DNA from: Pelargonium x hortorum
Lineage: Eukaryota > Streptophyta > Magnoliopsida > Geraniales > Geraniaceae
Assembly (NCBI GenBank): GCA_036897525.1
Contig: JAYMTJ010000035.1
Location: 1 to 64,000 of the forward strand
Length of the DNA stretch: 64,000 nt
Direction of reading: 5' to 3'
Made by a program: the position numbers and the translations under genes. Below are positions 51,499 through 64,000 of the stretch, piece by piece. The notes under the pieces were generated by a model, which searched no databases, was not told the origin of the DNA, and saw nothing but the letters and a program-made list of their open reading frames with translations. Numbering within the stretch: the stretch's first letter is position 1; each line of letters begins with the position of its first letter.

Positions 51499-54400
51499 GT
51501 TGATACATGCAGAGCCTTTTGCGTTCGATTTCCTACATGTTTTTTTTTTCTCAAAACTTATTTTATTTATAGGACTATTACGGCAATTCAAATTCTGTTG
51601 AATTCAAGAAAACTTTGAATTTATAAGTCTTCTAGAGTAAAACCAAACCTAAAATTTCTGCCTATAATAATAGTAATGAAAAGAACACCTCATGTTACTG
51701 AAGACAAAATTATTAACCATGTGCTTCCACAAAAACCTTATCTTTCAATCGAGGAAAAGGAAAGCTGAGTCTTTTCTGAGAGGGAGGCGGGCTTTTAGAT
51801 TGTAAGAATCTCTAAACTAAAGGGAGTTTCTTTTAACTAAATATTAATGTAATGAGGTAAGAATCCTTTTTTATCCGAGGAGTATGCATATTCCTTTTAT
51901 ACTATTCCTATCCCTAGCTTCTTAAGAAAGATGGAATGAAGTTTTCTTTACTGTAGCCAGGCAGCCCTATATATCCAAGTAGCCCTTATTAAACCTTAGG
52001 TTTTATCTAAGCTATGTAACTAAGTAAGGGTAACTTTTAGAGAGAAGCTCTCTTCTTTGTATTTCTTTTGTTGTAGATAAGGAGTACCCTTTTGAGATGC
52101 TATAGGGAGTGGTATCGGGACTCTAGGAACTTATTTTACAAAGATTTTAATCCGTATTGAATAAGGACTGTGCATGAAAAGACGTTCGCAAATGCTACGA
52201 AATGAGTCTTTTGTAAGAAATAAGGGCAAGCTAACCTTAGCAGCTCTTGTTCTGAAACCAGGATTTATTTACTCATTTTTCACAAAGTACTCAGTTTTTT
52301 GGGTATTTCTTCTAATGGGGCATACCTTTTAGGGCGAATTCTGTTATTATATATTTATTATCTTAGAGATTAGTATAAGCTTTTTCCAAGTGGATATTAA
52401 CTAAACCTGGTACTTTATAATACTAAGGAATAGGGCAAAACCCCTATAAAATTAGAAACAAAGTATAGAAAACTAATAGGCAACCTATTGAAACCTGGAA
52501 GGGTTGTGATACACTAAAGGTAGAGACTCCAATCTAACTTACGAGTAAGGTTGTATTAAGAATTGTTCCCAGTAGAACACGTTTGCTTTATCAAAATACA
52601 AACAATTATGGCGCAAGAAACTCTTTAGAGAAAATCTCATTACATTAGCAGTACCCAGTAAAGCTCCTTTATTTAACCTTATTATTGTTACTAGCCCTTG
52701 CTCTAACCCTCCTTTAGGAAGAGCCCTTTTTCACTATTTTAACTCCAGATTTCCAGCCATTCACAACAGGTTAGGACTAATAAGAATTCTATACCTGGCT
52801 TGTACCTAAAAGAGAACTACTTGACATACTACAGGCACTAAAACATAGAAGCAACCCCATTTCTTTTGCAAGGAGTCCCTTTTTGTAGCCCTCTTCAGAG
52901 CTTTTAGGAAAGTATTAATCCATATAGATTTAGATAAAGTACGGAATCCTTAACGGATCCCCCCAAAAGGAACTCCATTCTTTTGAAACTAGCTTTGGAA
53001 CTTGAACCTTTAACATGCGGATCAAACTAACCCGTGCTTTACCACTCGAGTCAATAAATGTAAAGAAACGAGAATCAAATAATAAAGAGAGGAAGAAAAG
53101 GAACATTCGAGTATAGAAGAAAAAGAAAGAAATATTATCAAGATGATTCTCATGATTTCAAATTCCCTACTTTTGAATTCCTTGAACTGAAATTCTAAAA
53201 CTGTATTCCCGGAATTCCTGAGTTCGGGTAATTTTAGATAACCATTACAGCACTTTCCGTATCTTTTACCATTATGTGACGGATCTATTCCAACTAAGGG
53301 GGTCCCTTCGAAATTTTCAATAAACAAAGGCTATTCGATCAAGTTTTTTAGATTAGAGGGGGTCTAAATTTTGTATAGTGGTCCCCTTTTTGCTATGAAG
53401 ACAGGTAGACCTAATTGAAATAGGAAGAATTCAGGTTTTTTTTATAGGCTTTTATACTTTCAATTACTAGAAAAAAAGATAATGGAAGGCTAAACTGGCA
53501 TTGAGAGAGATATGGTGTACCGATTGCTACCTAAAAAAGCGAAATAAAACCAATAAAGTTTAAGATTCAATTCTAGAGTAAATAACAGATCTCTTATTCA
53601 GCAAACGGGTATTTACTGATAGAAAAGCTAGCTTAGTCTGTGCTTGAGATATTGTGTTGATTACTCAATTTCTTTTCAAGGGCTAACAGGAGCTTAAGTT
53701 TATTCTTTTAGATTTGTCACCTAAATTCGGGAGGGGCTCGCGTGAGAAATATTTGTCAAATTCCTAGACTATGAGATATTACAAGCAATTATTATCGGCT
53801 CAATACCTCTTATTGATATAAGGATACTGTCGGAAATAGAGAAGCCGAGCTCCTTTTTTATAGGGCATAAGTACTCTATCTAATCGGTAGGTCATGAAAC
53901 TAAGTATTTCAATGCGTCAGTTCAACCCGTGAAAAGTTAAATTATAGTCGTATCTCCAGAATTCTGGTGGGGGTGCTCCTAGAAAAACCCCGTTTTTGCA
54001 GACTTAGGATTGCGCTTGTTCTAGAATTAGTATCTGACTTAGATATAGGCAAACAAGTCTTAGTTAAATGTTATAAACAGCGATCTGGGTCTTAATTCCT
54101 ATTACATAGTATGTATCTTATAATACAGTCCAGTAGAAGCCCCGGTCTATTTTCTTTGATGCAAGAAGTTTGCTTTTATACTCCTAGCCCTTTCCTATTA
54201 ACAAGACTCTTTAGTAGAAAACCCAAAATATGAAAAACACTAACCATATAACTTCCATAAAATTCTGGTATTTATCAAAATGACGCATTCCTCCTTAAAG
54301 GGCTGCCCCATACTAAAATTTCCAACTTAGTGGGCACATTTCGAACATTAGAAAAACAATATCAGTAAGTTTCTTATTCTAGAAAGGGTAAGCTTGTACT

Positions 54401-55789
54401 ACAGGAAAGGGTTCTAATAAGTAAAGTATCCTACTCAAAGGAGCCCCAGTTATGGAGAGTAATTCCAGTTTCAGATAGATCTAGTCAAAAATCTTTGTAT
54501 TTTGTGTCTATTGTAAAAAAAGGACTCTCTGTGTCAGTTCTAATTAAGCAAATAATCTATAGAATTCATTCGGTTATAGTATATTAACTTCCGAATTAGG
54601 AATCTGCTCTAAAGGCCTTTTCTTGAAAGAAATCCCACTAACTTGACTTTAAATGACAGCAATGTCTATATGTTTAATGCATAATTATAGGATCTAACCC
54701 ATTCAAAATTAAGGATTGGGGTCCCTCGGAAAAGAAAACTTAATCTAGACTAGAGAAAGCTACTCTGATTCAAATACTAAACCGGGCTTACTTTTCCTGT
54801 GAAAGCTTCCTTTGTAGCAAAAAAAACTTTCTAAAGTATAACTTATTTTCTCTTTTTGGGTGATTGAGTGTAGTACGAGTAACGAGTCAGTTTGTACCTT
54901 CATTTTTTATATTTATTTAACCTACTTAAACTGCGGATCATCGAATTTTTATATCTTATTATATAGCTTATCCTATCAAATAGGGTATTCTATGCCTCTT
55001 TTATTAATACTGCCTGAGTAAGCCGAACTGATATATATCTTGTAATCCGGTCAAAAGCTTAGAAAGGTATAATTGTTATTATTCTGTGTGCGGCTCCTAT
55101 TAATTTAATAATTTAATAATTTAACAGGCAAGGAATTCCGTGTTTAAGCCCCATATGTTTACGAATTGCCCATTATCTTATAAGAAATTTTCCATGTAAA
55201 TATCAAGAAATGCAGTAATTTTTAGTGCGACACCAACCTACCAAAGTATTAGCAGTTGTAATAGTCGTTAGTTCCTTTTGACTCTAAGGGAACTCACAAC
55301 CGAATAAAGTCTATCTTATGTCTATTGCTTTGTCTCACTTCCAAGTTCAATAAAAGAGATACAATAAATATCCATCTCTTTCAAATACAACATTGTTGGA
55401 AAACCCAAATAATTATCTGTAATACTTTTTTATTTTACTAAGTTCATAATACGCCTTTCCTATTGACTACAAGAGATAGTCTATTATACAGTATAGGGTA
55501 AATACTGTTTGCTAGGTTAAGCCCTTTTATCTACTAATTTGATAGAGCAATAGAGAATCAAAAAAGGGATATCCTATGATATAGCAATTCCAGTAACACC
55601 AGTAATATTAGATTTTCTTTTCCAGAAAGAAGAAATTAAAAACATAGATAAAACTTTAAGAGTTAAGGAAGTAAAGGTCTAGGTATTAAGAGGCGACAAA
55701 GTCGGAGTAAGGAGTAGTTTGCTTGTTTCTATCTTTCTGATTCCGGTTTAAAGGCATTCAGGGAATAATAAGGTTAGGAGTCTTCTTAC
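51499..55789. other. Non-coding desert
   Basis: I see no gene. A 101-codon minus-strand frame at 53,022-53,327 has no recognisable domain and is within chance length. The octamer tandem taatttaa x3 lies at 55,101-55,124. Purine-to-pyrimidine switch words (ggggtccc, aaggagcccc) are frequent. Confidence 0.55.
55101..55124. repeat. Octamer tandem repeat (taatttaa)x3
   Basis: Three perfect adjacent copies of taatttaa lie just upstream of caggcaaggaattcc. Confidence 0.8.
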
Positions 55790-56600
55790 CCTTCTATCAA
55801 TCGGTCTTGAACCATGTACACGTTGCTCCTTTTTCATGGTGCTCTGAAGAGTACGACTTACCTTGGCTTGTTCCCTTTTTGTACGAGTCTATTTTCAGTG
55901 TCTTTCTGTGTAAGATAGATTAAGTGCTTATTTGTATTGTTTCTTAGTTCTGGGTTCCTGAACAGTCAGAAATGTAGAGTAGTAGTAAAGTGAGCATCTA
56001 TGTTTTATTAGTTCTAAGTTCCTTACTTAATAAGTGTAACTAGAGCTCTTACTTGAGTTCTGTCTTTAGCAGCTCCTTAGGAGAGTAAGAAAGAAGTCAA
56101 TAAGCAGTAGAGTAAGCTACAGAAAGAATAGCTCTAAGGAAGATAAGGGAATTGGTAAGCTTGACTCCGAATAAAAGGAGTAAAGAAGTTCTTTACCTTG
56201 GATCCAAAGGAACTGAGGAGGAGGAGGGAAGAGTTTTGAAATCACTTATATAATAAACTTTCTTACTCAGTCTGTATCTTACTCTTGATACCAGGAATAC
56301 TTGTAGCTAGAATTGTATCGATTGTATTACCTGTACTATAGGCTTTACTAATTAGTAAAGGTATATTGGAGTTAGTCTTAGTTGTCTTATCTGTATTAGT
56401 TGTATTTGACCTATTAGTCTGAGTAGTATAGGATTCTTAGTTGTCAGTTCATCTTTCCTTAGGCTTTCTTCCATCTTTGTACTCCTTTTAACTGTTTAGT
56501 AGTTATTCCTAAGCACTTTCATTAGATTTATTAGGCAAGATTTCTCTTGTGAATAAAACACTATACCTGTCTTAGCTGTCTTAGTCTTGGTTTTCTTTAT
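55790..56600. other. TAGT/TTAG-rich cryptic simple sequence, second block
   Basis: The plus strand is dense in tagt, ttag, gtatt and cttag words (for example agtcttagttgtctta). It has the texture of 34,440-34,829 and, less strongly, 15,640-15,860. One stretch, gtattacctgtacta near 56,325, echoes gtattccctgtactg near 34,549. No coding frame is present. Confidence 0.35.
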
Positions 56601-59600
56601 ATAAATTCTTTTGTTAAACGAGAGTTATATAACTTTTAAGGTGTTTGTTTGTTTGTACATTTAAGATTTGAATGGGCCCTTATTAGACACTTTTAACCCC
56701 TTGTCTAGGACAACAGAACCGGTAGAGAAGTATTCCCTTTTTTTTATTAAATTCCTCTTGTCTTGATTTGTCGGGCCGAGAAGAAAAGCAAGAAGAACTC
56801 CTTTTTCTATTGGAATTCATACTTGTCTGGATTTGTTGGGTCCTATCACACAATCATATAAATTAATGAATACCTAACTTATTTGTTCTTGGCTCTCTAG
56901 AGAATTGAATTACTAGTTGATAAGCCTATATTCATTCTGGAAGTATAACCGATTATACTCGACTTAAACAAAAGAACCCTTTTTTATAACTTAATAAGCC
57001 TCCTCTTTTGAAAACTAAAAGAAAACAGTCTTCACTTTTAAGAATTCCTTATGACTTCATTAACTGGATCAGCAGCCTTACTTAGCTTTAGAGTTCTCCT
57101 ACTCCAAAGCCTTTGCCTTACATTACCTCAAACTAGAAACCCGTATTCCTATCCTTCTCAATTCCTTGAACAAGAACCAACATTTCCATACAACCATGAA
57201 TGAGTACAGAAACCAATGGGTTCAATGCCTATTCTAAGAGGAACAAAGAAAGAATACAGAAACAAGAAATGACAAAGAGCAAAGCATGGAATCCCAGTTA
57301 GTAAGAAGTACAAGACCCCAGTAACAATAAGTGCTGATAACTAAGAGCTAAAGAGTTCCTTCTATGAATCCTTCTTTCTAAGACTAGTTAAGCAGTCTAA
57401 ACCGAGAGTGAGGCAACTTTCTTTATGAATCTTTCTCTATTTACCTACTATGCCAGATACACTCCTAACTTTCAAATTGACTGACTACCCTCTTTACTTT
57501 ATTCCTAACCTCTTTTAAATTCTACAAGTTTCTAGATTCTTTAGAAGATTTCTAAGAATAAGTACTCTTATACATTTATTTAAACAAGCAAACTCATTTT
57601 TAAAACCTACCTACAGGGGTACCCGCCGTTTTAACCCGCAATATTTTTGTTTTTTGTTGACTTCTTTGTTTAAGTGTAGCTAATATCTTCTGTAGCTTGT
57701 TGCTTTGTTAGAACTAGTGTAAGCTCTTTTACTGATTAAAGGAGTCAATCTTAGTAATAGATACCCCTTAGGATTTCAGTTTTGCTTTACTGATATACTA
57801 AATAAGAGGACTTTTTCGTAAAAGATATATACCTGCTTAAGATTTTGACTCTTGTTTAGATTAGATAAGAGTAGTTGTAGAAATAGGGTTTCTTTGAAAC
57901 AACACCCATGAAAGGTCTAGCATAAGGTCAATAATGCTTAGTTGCTTCCTTCTTAAGATTAGAAATTTCATAGAAGAGTAGTAAGTATACTGTCTTTCCT
58001 AATCGAGATTCTTGGAATTAATATTAAACCAAGGATAGTGCTACTAACTAGGATTTGTTTCATTAAGTACAAAGTCTGGTAATTATCTGCATGACTTCTT
58101 AAATAAAATCCCGGCTAAAGAACCCAGCTTTACTCTATACTGGTTAACTAGTTAAAAGTGAAAGTCCCGCCTGTTGCATTCTAACTTTTCTTACAGGGTT
58201 TAACGTGGACTATACTAAATGGGATATCCTTATCGTAAGACCCTAGATCCGCTTTTGTATTATTTCAGAGAGTTTCCTTTTTGTTTGTGAATATAGTAGA
58301 GAGAGACACCTCGTTTTAGACTTCCCTTTATCCTTTATAAATAAGGAATTTTCATTTTAATTAAGTAAATACCGAGCTATAAGTTGACAAAAAACAGACT
58401 AGAGTGTATTGAAACTAAGAAGCCTCTTAAGTCCTACTGTAATTTCTTTGCAAGTAGTGTGTATACCGATTTGGCGTAATATATAGCATTCTTTGCAGTC
58501 CTACATATCTCATAAAAGTATAACATAAGGAGGTGTATCTTTTCTTTATTAGAGTAAAAAAAAGTTTCTTTATTATATTACTCTATATTAGAATTACTTT
58601 ATCTTAAGTAAGGGTTTCTACTCTATCTAGTATCGGTACTTTACTTCTTACAATATAGGGAACTCCTGCTTATTTTGTACACCCCGAAACTCACTTAATA
58701 ACGGAGCTGCTAGTAAAAAGTACTATAACTAAATTTAATTCCTTTTTTTTGTAACCTTAAAAGTCAACGGATAATTTAGAAGAGACTCGAGTATAACTTG
58801 AGGACAGACATATAATAGGGGCTCCTGGGAAAACCTCAGCTAGCCTTAAGCCTTCTATAAGCCATAGGGTACCCTGTTTATAAAAGTACATAATTATAAA
58901 ATAAATAGACTTTATGTCCCTAAGTTTGTGCTTGAAGAAACTTAAATAAATGTATTAACCCTTTAAAATAAAATCCACTTATAGGATTTTAAAAAGAGAA
59001 TAGGAAGAGAATTGCTTTTAGCAAGGCTTTTAAGCATCCGCAGTTTTCATAATTAGAACTTTTCCTGCCTAAGTCATGCTACTTTTTCCAAAATTTGTAT
59101 ATCTATCAGCTGCTACTATTCTGCTTTGTTATTTGTGTACTGCCGTATTCCTGATTTGGACTCTCTATACCAGAATTTTAATATTTACTAAAAAGAAAGG
59201 CTCTACCTTGCTTGTGTGCTGTTGTGACTGGTGCTTGAAAAGCCCGTTCATAGAGATTTCTATTTAAGAGACATAGAACTTTAGTAGAAGGGATCTTGAC
59301 AAGTTTACTCGTCTGGCTGAAAACTCTAACCCTTAACATATTATTACGTACTAAAATCTGCAAAAAGTGCACCCGTTCCTAGTAAGGGCATAAACCCCTA
59401 TTATTACAATGCTACACCTAATCCAAGATTCATGGTTTTTTGTACTAGTCGTACTAGTAAATCCTGTCAGAATTTGAGTCATTTATTAACCCCTAAATTA
59501 AAATACATTAATTATGACTCTCTCTATTTTAATACTCCTAGTAAACTAAACTGACCCAAACCTTACTTTAAAGTGAAATGAAAGATTAGGAATAGTGTCT

Positions 59601-62600
59601 TGAGTACACTTATATCAGTATTGTATTTTACTCGATAGTATAAGGAAACTTTAAGTTATTAATAAAGACGTGATTCGAATCTTCATTTCATGTAATTTAT
59701 TCACCTAACAAATTGCCCTGCTCCAGTTCTTATTAATAAACCCAAAAGGGGTATCTCGAGCGGGAATTCAAAAGACTTACTTAGGTTTTGAGTCTATCAA
59801 ATCTATAAATTAAGAAAGATAGTGCATATGTACCCACTTTAACCTCTTGAAATTCAAAAAAGTAAGTCGTTGCAGGAAGATCTATAAAAGTTCCTAGTTA
59901 AAAGAAAAGGTCCTTATTAAAACAAAAAGGGATACTTTTACAAAAATAGAGGAGGCTTTTTGGGGGGCGTTTTAACCCTAGTAGCAGGAAGGAGAATGCA
60001 TTTAAATCCTAGCAAAAAAAATGGTCTTAGTTTTTTTTTTACCGCTAGATTTTGCCTTGTTTTAGGGGTTCCCAGTATCTATGTTATCAGGATTCGGGGA
60101 AAGCGTCTCAAATACTTTGTCTTTTGCTTTTTTTAGGTCCTATATGTTATGTTAAAAATTAGCAGAGCGCGAAGTCAGTCTTGCATTTCGGGAGTATTTC
60201 TTCTTTTTTTTTATCTATACTTTTTTATCTCTTAAACGAAATACTATTTAAAAGAGTAATATACATAGGTTACCCTGCTCATTGAATACGAAAAGAAAGA
60301 AGTTTGGCTAATACAGGAATGTCTGATTCTCTACTACAGTAATAATTGGATCCAGAATTAATGATATATCTCTGCTAAAGATTTCAAAAGGATAACAACC
60401 CCCTTCATTTTGGCGGGCCCGAACAAAAAAAAAATGTGGAAGTCCTCAATATTTTGAAACTTTGTATAACTTGGACTGTTTGTTGGTAATCGCTACAGCT
60501 TCACAAAACTGATAAAGGACAAAATGAGTGCGATTTAACTACTATATACTATAGAAGAAGAGAAGAAGCCCCTATTACCAAAAAGGAACTGAGTCCTATA
60601 TCCCATCGAAAACCTTTAGCAGAAGGGTATCTATATCCCCCTAGAGGATAATTTACAGGGGCAATCTTTCAATACTACTATACTAAATACGCGTCCTGCT
60701 TTTTGGTTATAAAAGTTAAGTAAAATCCAGAAATTAATTTACACAGAAATGTCTCCAAAATTGTCAAGTAAAAACCCTTCCGCTTCTTGAGAAGAGGAAA
60801 AAGGGGGTGTTTTAAAGTCTTTTAGTTGACAGTAACTTTAGTTCTGGGTGGAGTTAGTAATTACTAATTTAGGGCAATCCCAGGATCCTTTAGAGTTTGG
60901 GTTAACAAAGGAAGCATAGTTAACTTTGTAAAATGTCTGAACATTTATAAAATGAGTTTTTTAATAGAGATCTGGTAACAAAGTTAATTGAATATATAAG
61001 CGTTTGCTGATTAAAGGTAATTTAATTTAGTCGTCGATATCTATAAGATCCCGGTATAGATTTATATATATAATAGTATAAAAAAGTTAATATTAAACTC
61101 CAGGTAAAGTAAAACGAAGTTACTCAGTACTAAAAATAAGTTTAAATAAAATTCGATATCAAGAAGCGGAGACCACCTTGGAGTTTTTTAGTACTTTATG
61201 TATAGGGAATATCTTCAATTTGTTTTTCAATAAAGTCGTTTTACTCTAAAGGAGAAGTTCTTGCCTTAGCCCAAAATTTTGCATGCATCCTGGCCTCCTA
61301 TTATTCTCGAAAATAGGATTCTCTCTCTTTTCGAAATTCTGATGTAAAGTCCTCGTATAGTTTAGTTTATATCCTTTGCAATCTCTTTTCTAAGACATAG
61401 ATTATCCCCAAGGGACTCCCCTTGTGCCTTGTAAGGGGCGTGGGATCCCATCTAGAAAAGCTTTTGTACAATATCTTCTTATCGAAACGAGTGTCAAGTA
61501 CCCTAACCGGTAGTCAAGGAACCCCTGGTTTATACGAAGGGATCCTTTTATCCTTAGTGTGGGACCCCCTTAACCTTGGAAGGTAAATGTCTTGTAGGCT
61601 GGATACCTTATAACCGCAACTCAATTTATCTCTGCCACTAGCTATGGGTCCCTTTTCGTTTGACTCAATCGACTAGAATTTTTTTAGGTTTCAGCCCTAC
61701 AGGTTTGAAGGCTCCTTGTATGTATAGCCGTAATTTTTCGTTAGTCTTTCTTCCACCCATAAGAAATAGCTTGAAATCCAGTTTATAAGACCTCATATAT
61801 ACTAAAGAGGACTAATAAAAACATTCTGGATCTTTTTCCAAATTGATATAGGGTGAATCTCAAAATAGTCAGGTACTTACAACAAAACAACTAAGCTACT
61901 CCATTTCATTTAAAACCAAATTCTTTATACCTTCTAAGTTTAACTTGTGCGATACGACTTGAACTTACGGAATTAGTGTTGATGACTTGAAAAAAGATAT
62001 GTGTTCTACCTCGAGAATTGTTATGAGACCCTTTTCCAAAGGAGAATTCTATTTTAGTACTTCTTTCTACTTAAGCTATTTTAGTCTTTTTTATTCTTAG
62101 TCATTTTAATACCGGGTATCCTTGACTTTGGAGAACTTCTTGCGGCAGTAATTCTTAAGGACTTTCTTTACCGAAGAGCCCTAGGCATAGAGAGTACTGA
62201 ATTAGACTTCCGAAGTAGTTTTAACTAACTTTTCTTCTTTATTATGAGGTTCTCTTGAGATATAAAAAACTAGATTTTATAGGAACTCCTTTTGGAAAAT
62301 ACCAGATACTAAGCACAGAGTCATGTTTATTTCATAGAATTTTTGAAGCTAACTTTAGACCAAAAAAATGTCCGTTATTTGAAGTACTACTTTATAGACT
62401 TACTTTATCGGTACAAGTTATAAGGAACTAAACTTGTGATTAGTACTTTTAGGTATCTTTTTAGTCTTTGAAGAGTTTGGGGCGTCTCTGGATTACACAG
62501 CACCTTTAGTATGTAATGTATTAATTAATATGGGGAGACCTTGTTTTATATAGTTGGTGTAAGGGAACCCCCTTTTTACTTTATTTCTCTTTATTTAGAA

Positions 62601-64000
62601 AGATTACAATTACCAAGCAGGTGGCACTAATTATAAGAAATCTGTGGAGTTCCCGCGCGTTTATAAGTGGCATTAAGAACTCAAAGACATAAACAAGGAC
62701 AAAATCCTAGTAAATAACTGGACAAATCAAATACTTTTGGGATCCGGCAGGCACTCTATAATAAACAAAAAAAAGGCGAGTTAAAAATCTCTTATAAGTA
62801 AGTTTTTTTCCCAACTAAGCAGAACCTAAAGGAAGTTTGTAAATAAAAGGGTTCCGTTTTCACTAAAGATTATCGGCGGACATCCATTAGACTTTATTAA
62901 TGCTAATTAATGAGTATCAAGTGTAAATCTTTATGAGATATAGAGCAAATTTATACAGTAAACTCGAGAAATTAATTGATAATACATAGCAGCGCTAATA
63001 AGCCTCTATCATAGGGTATAGGCCATAAGGTACGGATAAGAGAGAGTCTAGCTCTAAAGAAAGCTATAGTTAGAGTTATTAAGAGCGTAGGTCTTGGTAG
63101 TAGGAATGGGAAAGTTATGATACAGATGGATAAGTCAAGAATAAGTGTGTGGGTGTTAGAAATCCATATATTCACTCATTACACTATCCATAACCTCCTT
63201 CACTACGCTTCACTAGAGTCAGGTATAAGAACCATTACAAGACTCTATAATGTATCCTCTCTGTACCAATAGCTCCAAAGAATAGGAGGAATGCTCCTTA
63301 ACAAGGGGTGGTTCTGTTATTAATATTAAAACACTGGTAGGGAAGCATGAAAAATTGACTAAATTCTAATTTGGTATAATCCAGATTACCTTGTTACTGA
63401 GTTAGGGATTTATAAACAATACACATAGAGTAAAGGTCTTTTGGAAACGTGAGATTCCTTATCCTAGACGTAGCTCTATCCCAGTTACTACTAGAATGTA
63501 AAAAAGAAAATTCCTTTTTTTGAAAGTGGAAACCCTCAATCTAAAAAGTCCACCTTTTATATTATAGACAGCCTTCCCTTGTTATGTACTCTCCTCATCA
63601 AATGGAAACTCGTCAGTATAAGTCCAAGCAAAAGTTTAAAAAGTTTAGTTGTATATACGGACTCTCCGACCGACCTTGGCATTAGAACTAAAAGATCCCG
63701 CAAAAGAGGCTGCCATAATAAAGAATGAGAAATTCAGTGTAAGAGAAAACAGGCCTAGCATACTTTAAACTAGAATTTTAGTACAAAGCTGTAATCCCAA
63801 GGGGAATAACTTATTACGATTCAGTTGAGACCTCATATACAAAGAGCTTTAGTCATATCAAGATATGCCTCCTAGTTTAATAAGGAATCCCTAAGGGAGT
63901 AAAAGAGACCTCTGAAACGTATTGCCTTGTAACCGGATTTCTTGACTTTCTATATAGCAGAATTCCTATACGTATTTCCGTGTGCAAGCTCCCCGGGAAG
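56601..64000. other. Non-coding desert to the window end
   Basis: No gene, RNA or mobile element can be supported in these 7.4 kb. The longest frames are 63-67 codons (59,076-59,372 and 62,972-63,175). A slightly more GC-rich patch at about 61,400-61,600 contains several switch words (gggactcccc, ggaacccctgg, gggaccccctt). A G6 run lies near 59,960. Confidence 0.55.

Noticed and set aside
1-64000. Retroelement, DNA transposon or CRISPR array
   Set aside because: I see no long terminal direct repeats, no transposase or reverse-transcriptase motifs, and no regularly spaced repeat array. The dispersed repeats are short, diverged and without coding capacity.

Overview
This 64 kb window is almost entirely non-coding DNA, and I cannot identify a single intact gene with confidence. 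It is AT-rich (G+C about one third by eye). Stops are dense in all six frames. The longest open frame is 120 codons, about what random sequence of this composition and length would give. I recognise no rRNA, no intact tRNA, no CRISPR array, no bacterial-style operon, and no transposase or reverse-transcriptase reading frame.

Organism: bacterial or archaeal DNA is effectively excluded by the missing genes. The texture best fits the intergenic desert of a greatly expanded organelle genome, most likely a plant mitochondrion. It shows recurrent words such as gcaagc, ctagct and cttag, old diverged short repeats on both strands, patchwork composition, and scattered tRNA T-arm-like strings. A nuclear gene desert is not excluded. 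This is inference; no marker gene is present to prove it.

Layout. (a) 1-25,600: desert, with a hairpin-rich 176-bp element at 1,321-1,496, the first copies of two dispersed repeat families (about 5,037 and 10,285), and blocks of different composition (7,180-8,750; 14,040-14,640; 15,180-16,620). (b) 25,600-29,400: a low-complexity open frame, a purine/G-rich block, then a block rich in A and C. (c) 29,400-35,300: the densest repeat zone, with several members of one dispersed family and a second A/C-rich block (33,150-33,870). (d) 35,300-38,690: desert. (e) 38,690-40,305: a compositionally distinct island holding the best coding-like signals, an 88-codon plus-strand frame and a decayed minus-strand frame. 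(f) 40,306-45,230: desert. (g) 45,230-49,400: a long mosaic block related in words to the 27.6 and 33.6 kb blocks. (h) 49,400-55,790: desert with second copies of two repeats. (i) 55,790-56,600: a block of TAGT/TTAG-like cryptic simple sequence. (j) 56,600-64,000: desert.

Nothing here can be shown to work together as a pathway. The main content is the fossil record of repeat dispersal and decay: at least four sets of diverged repeats, several short tandem duplications, and a genome-wide taste for short purine-to-pyrimidine switch words (GGGAACTCC-like) beside poly-T or poly-A tracts.
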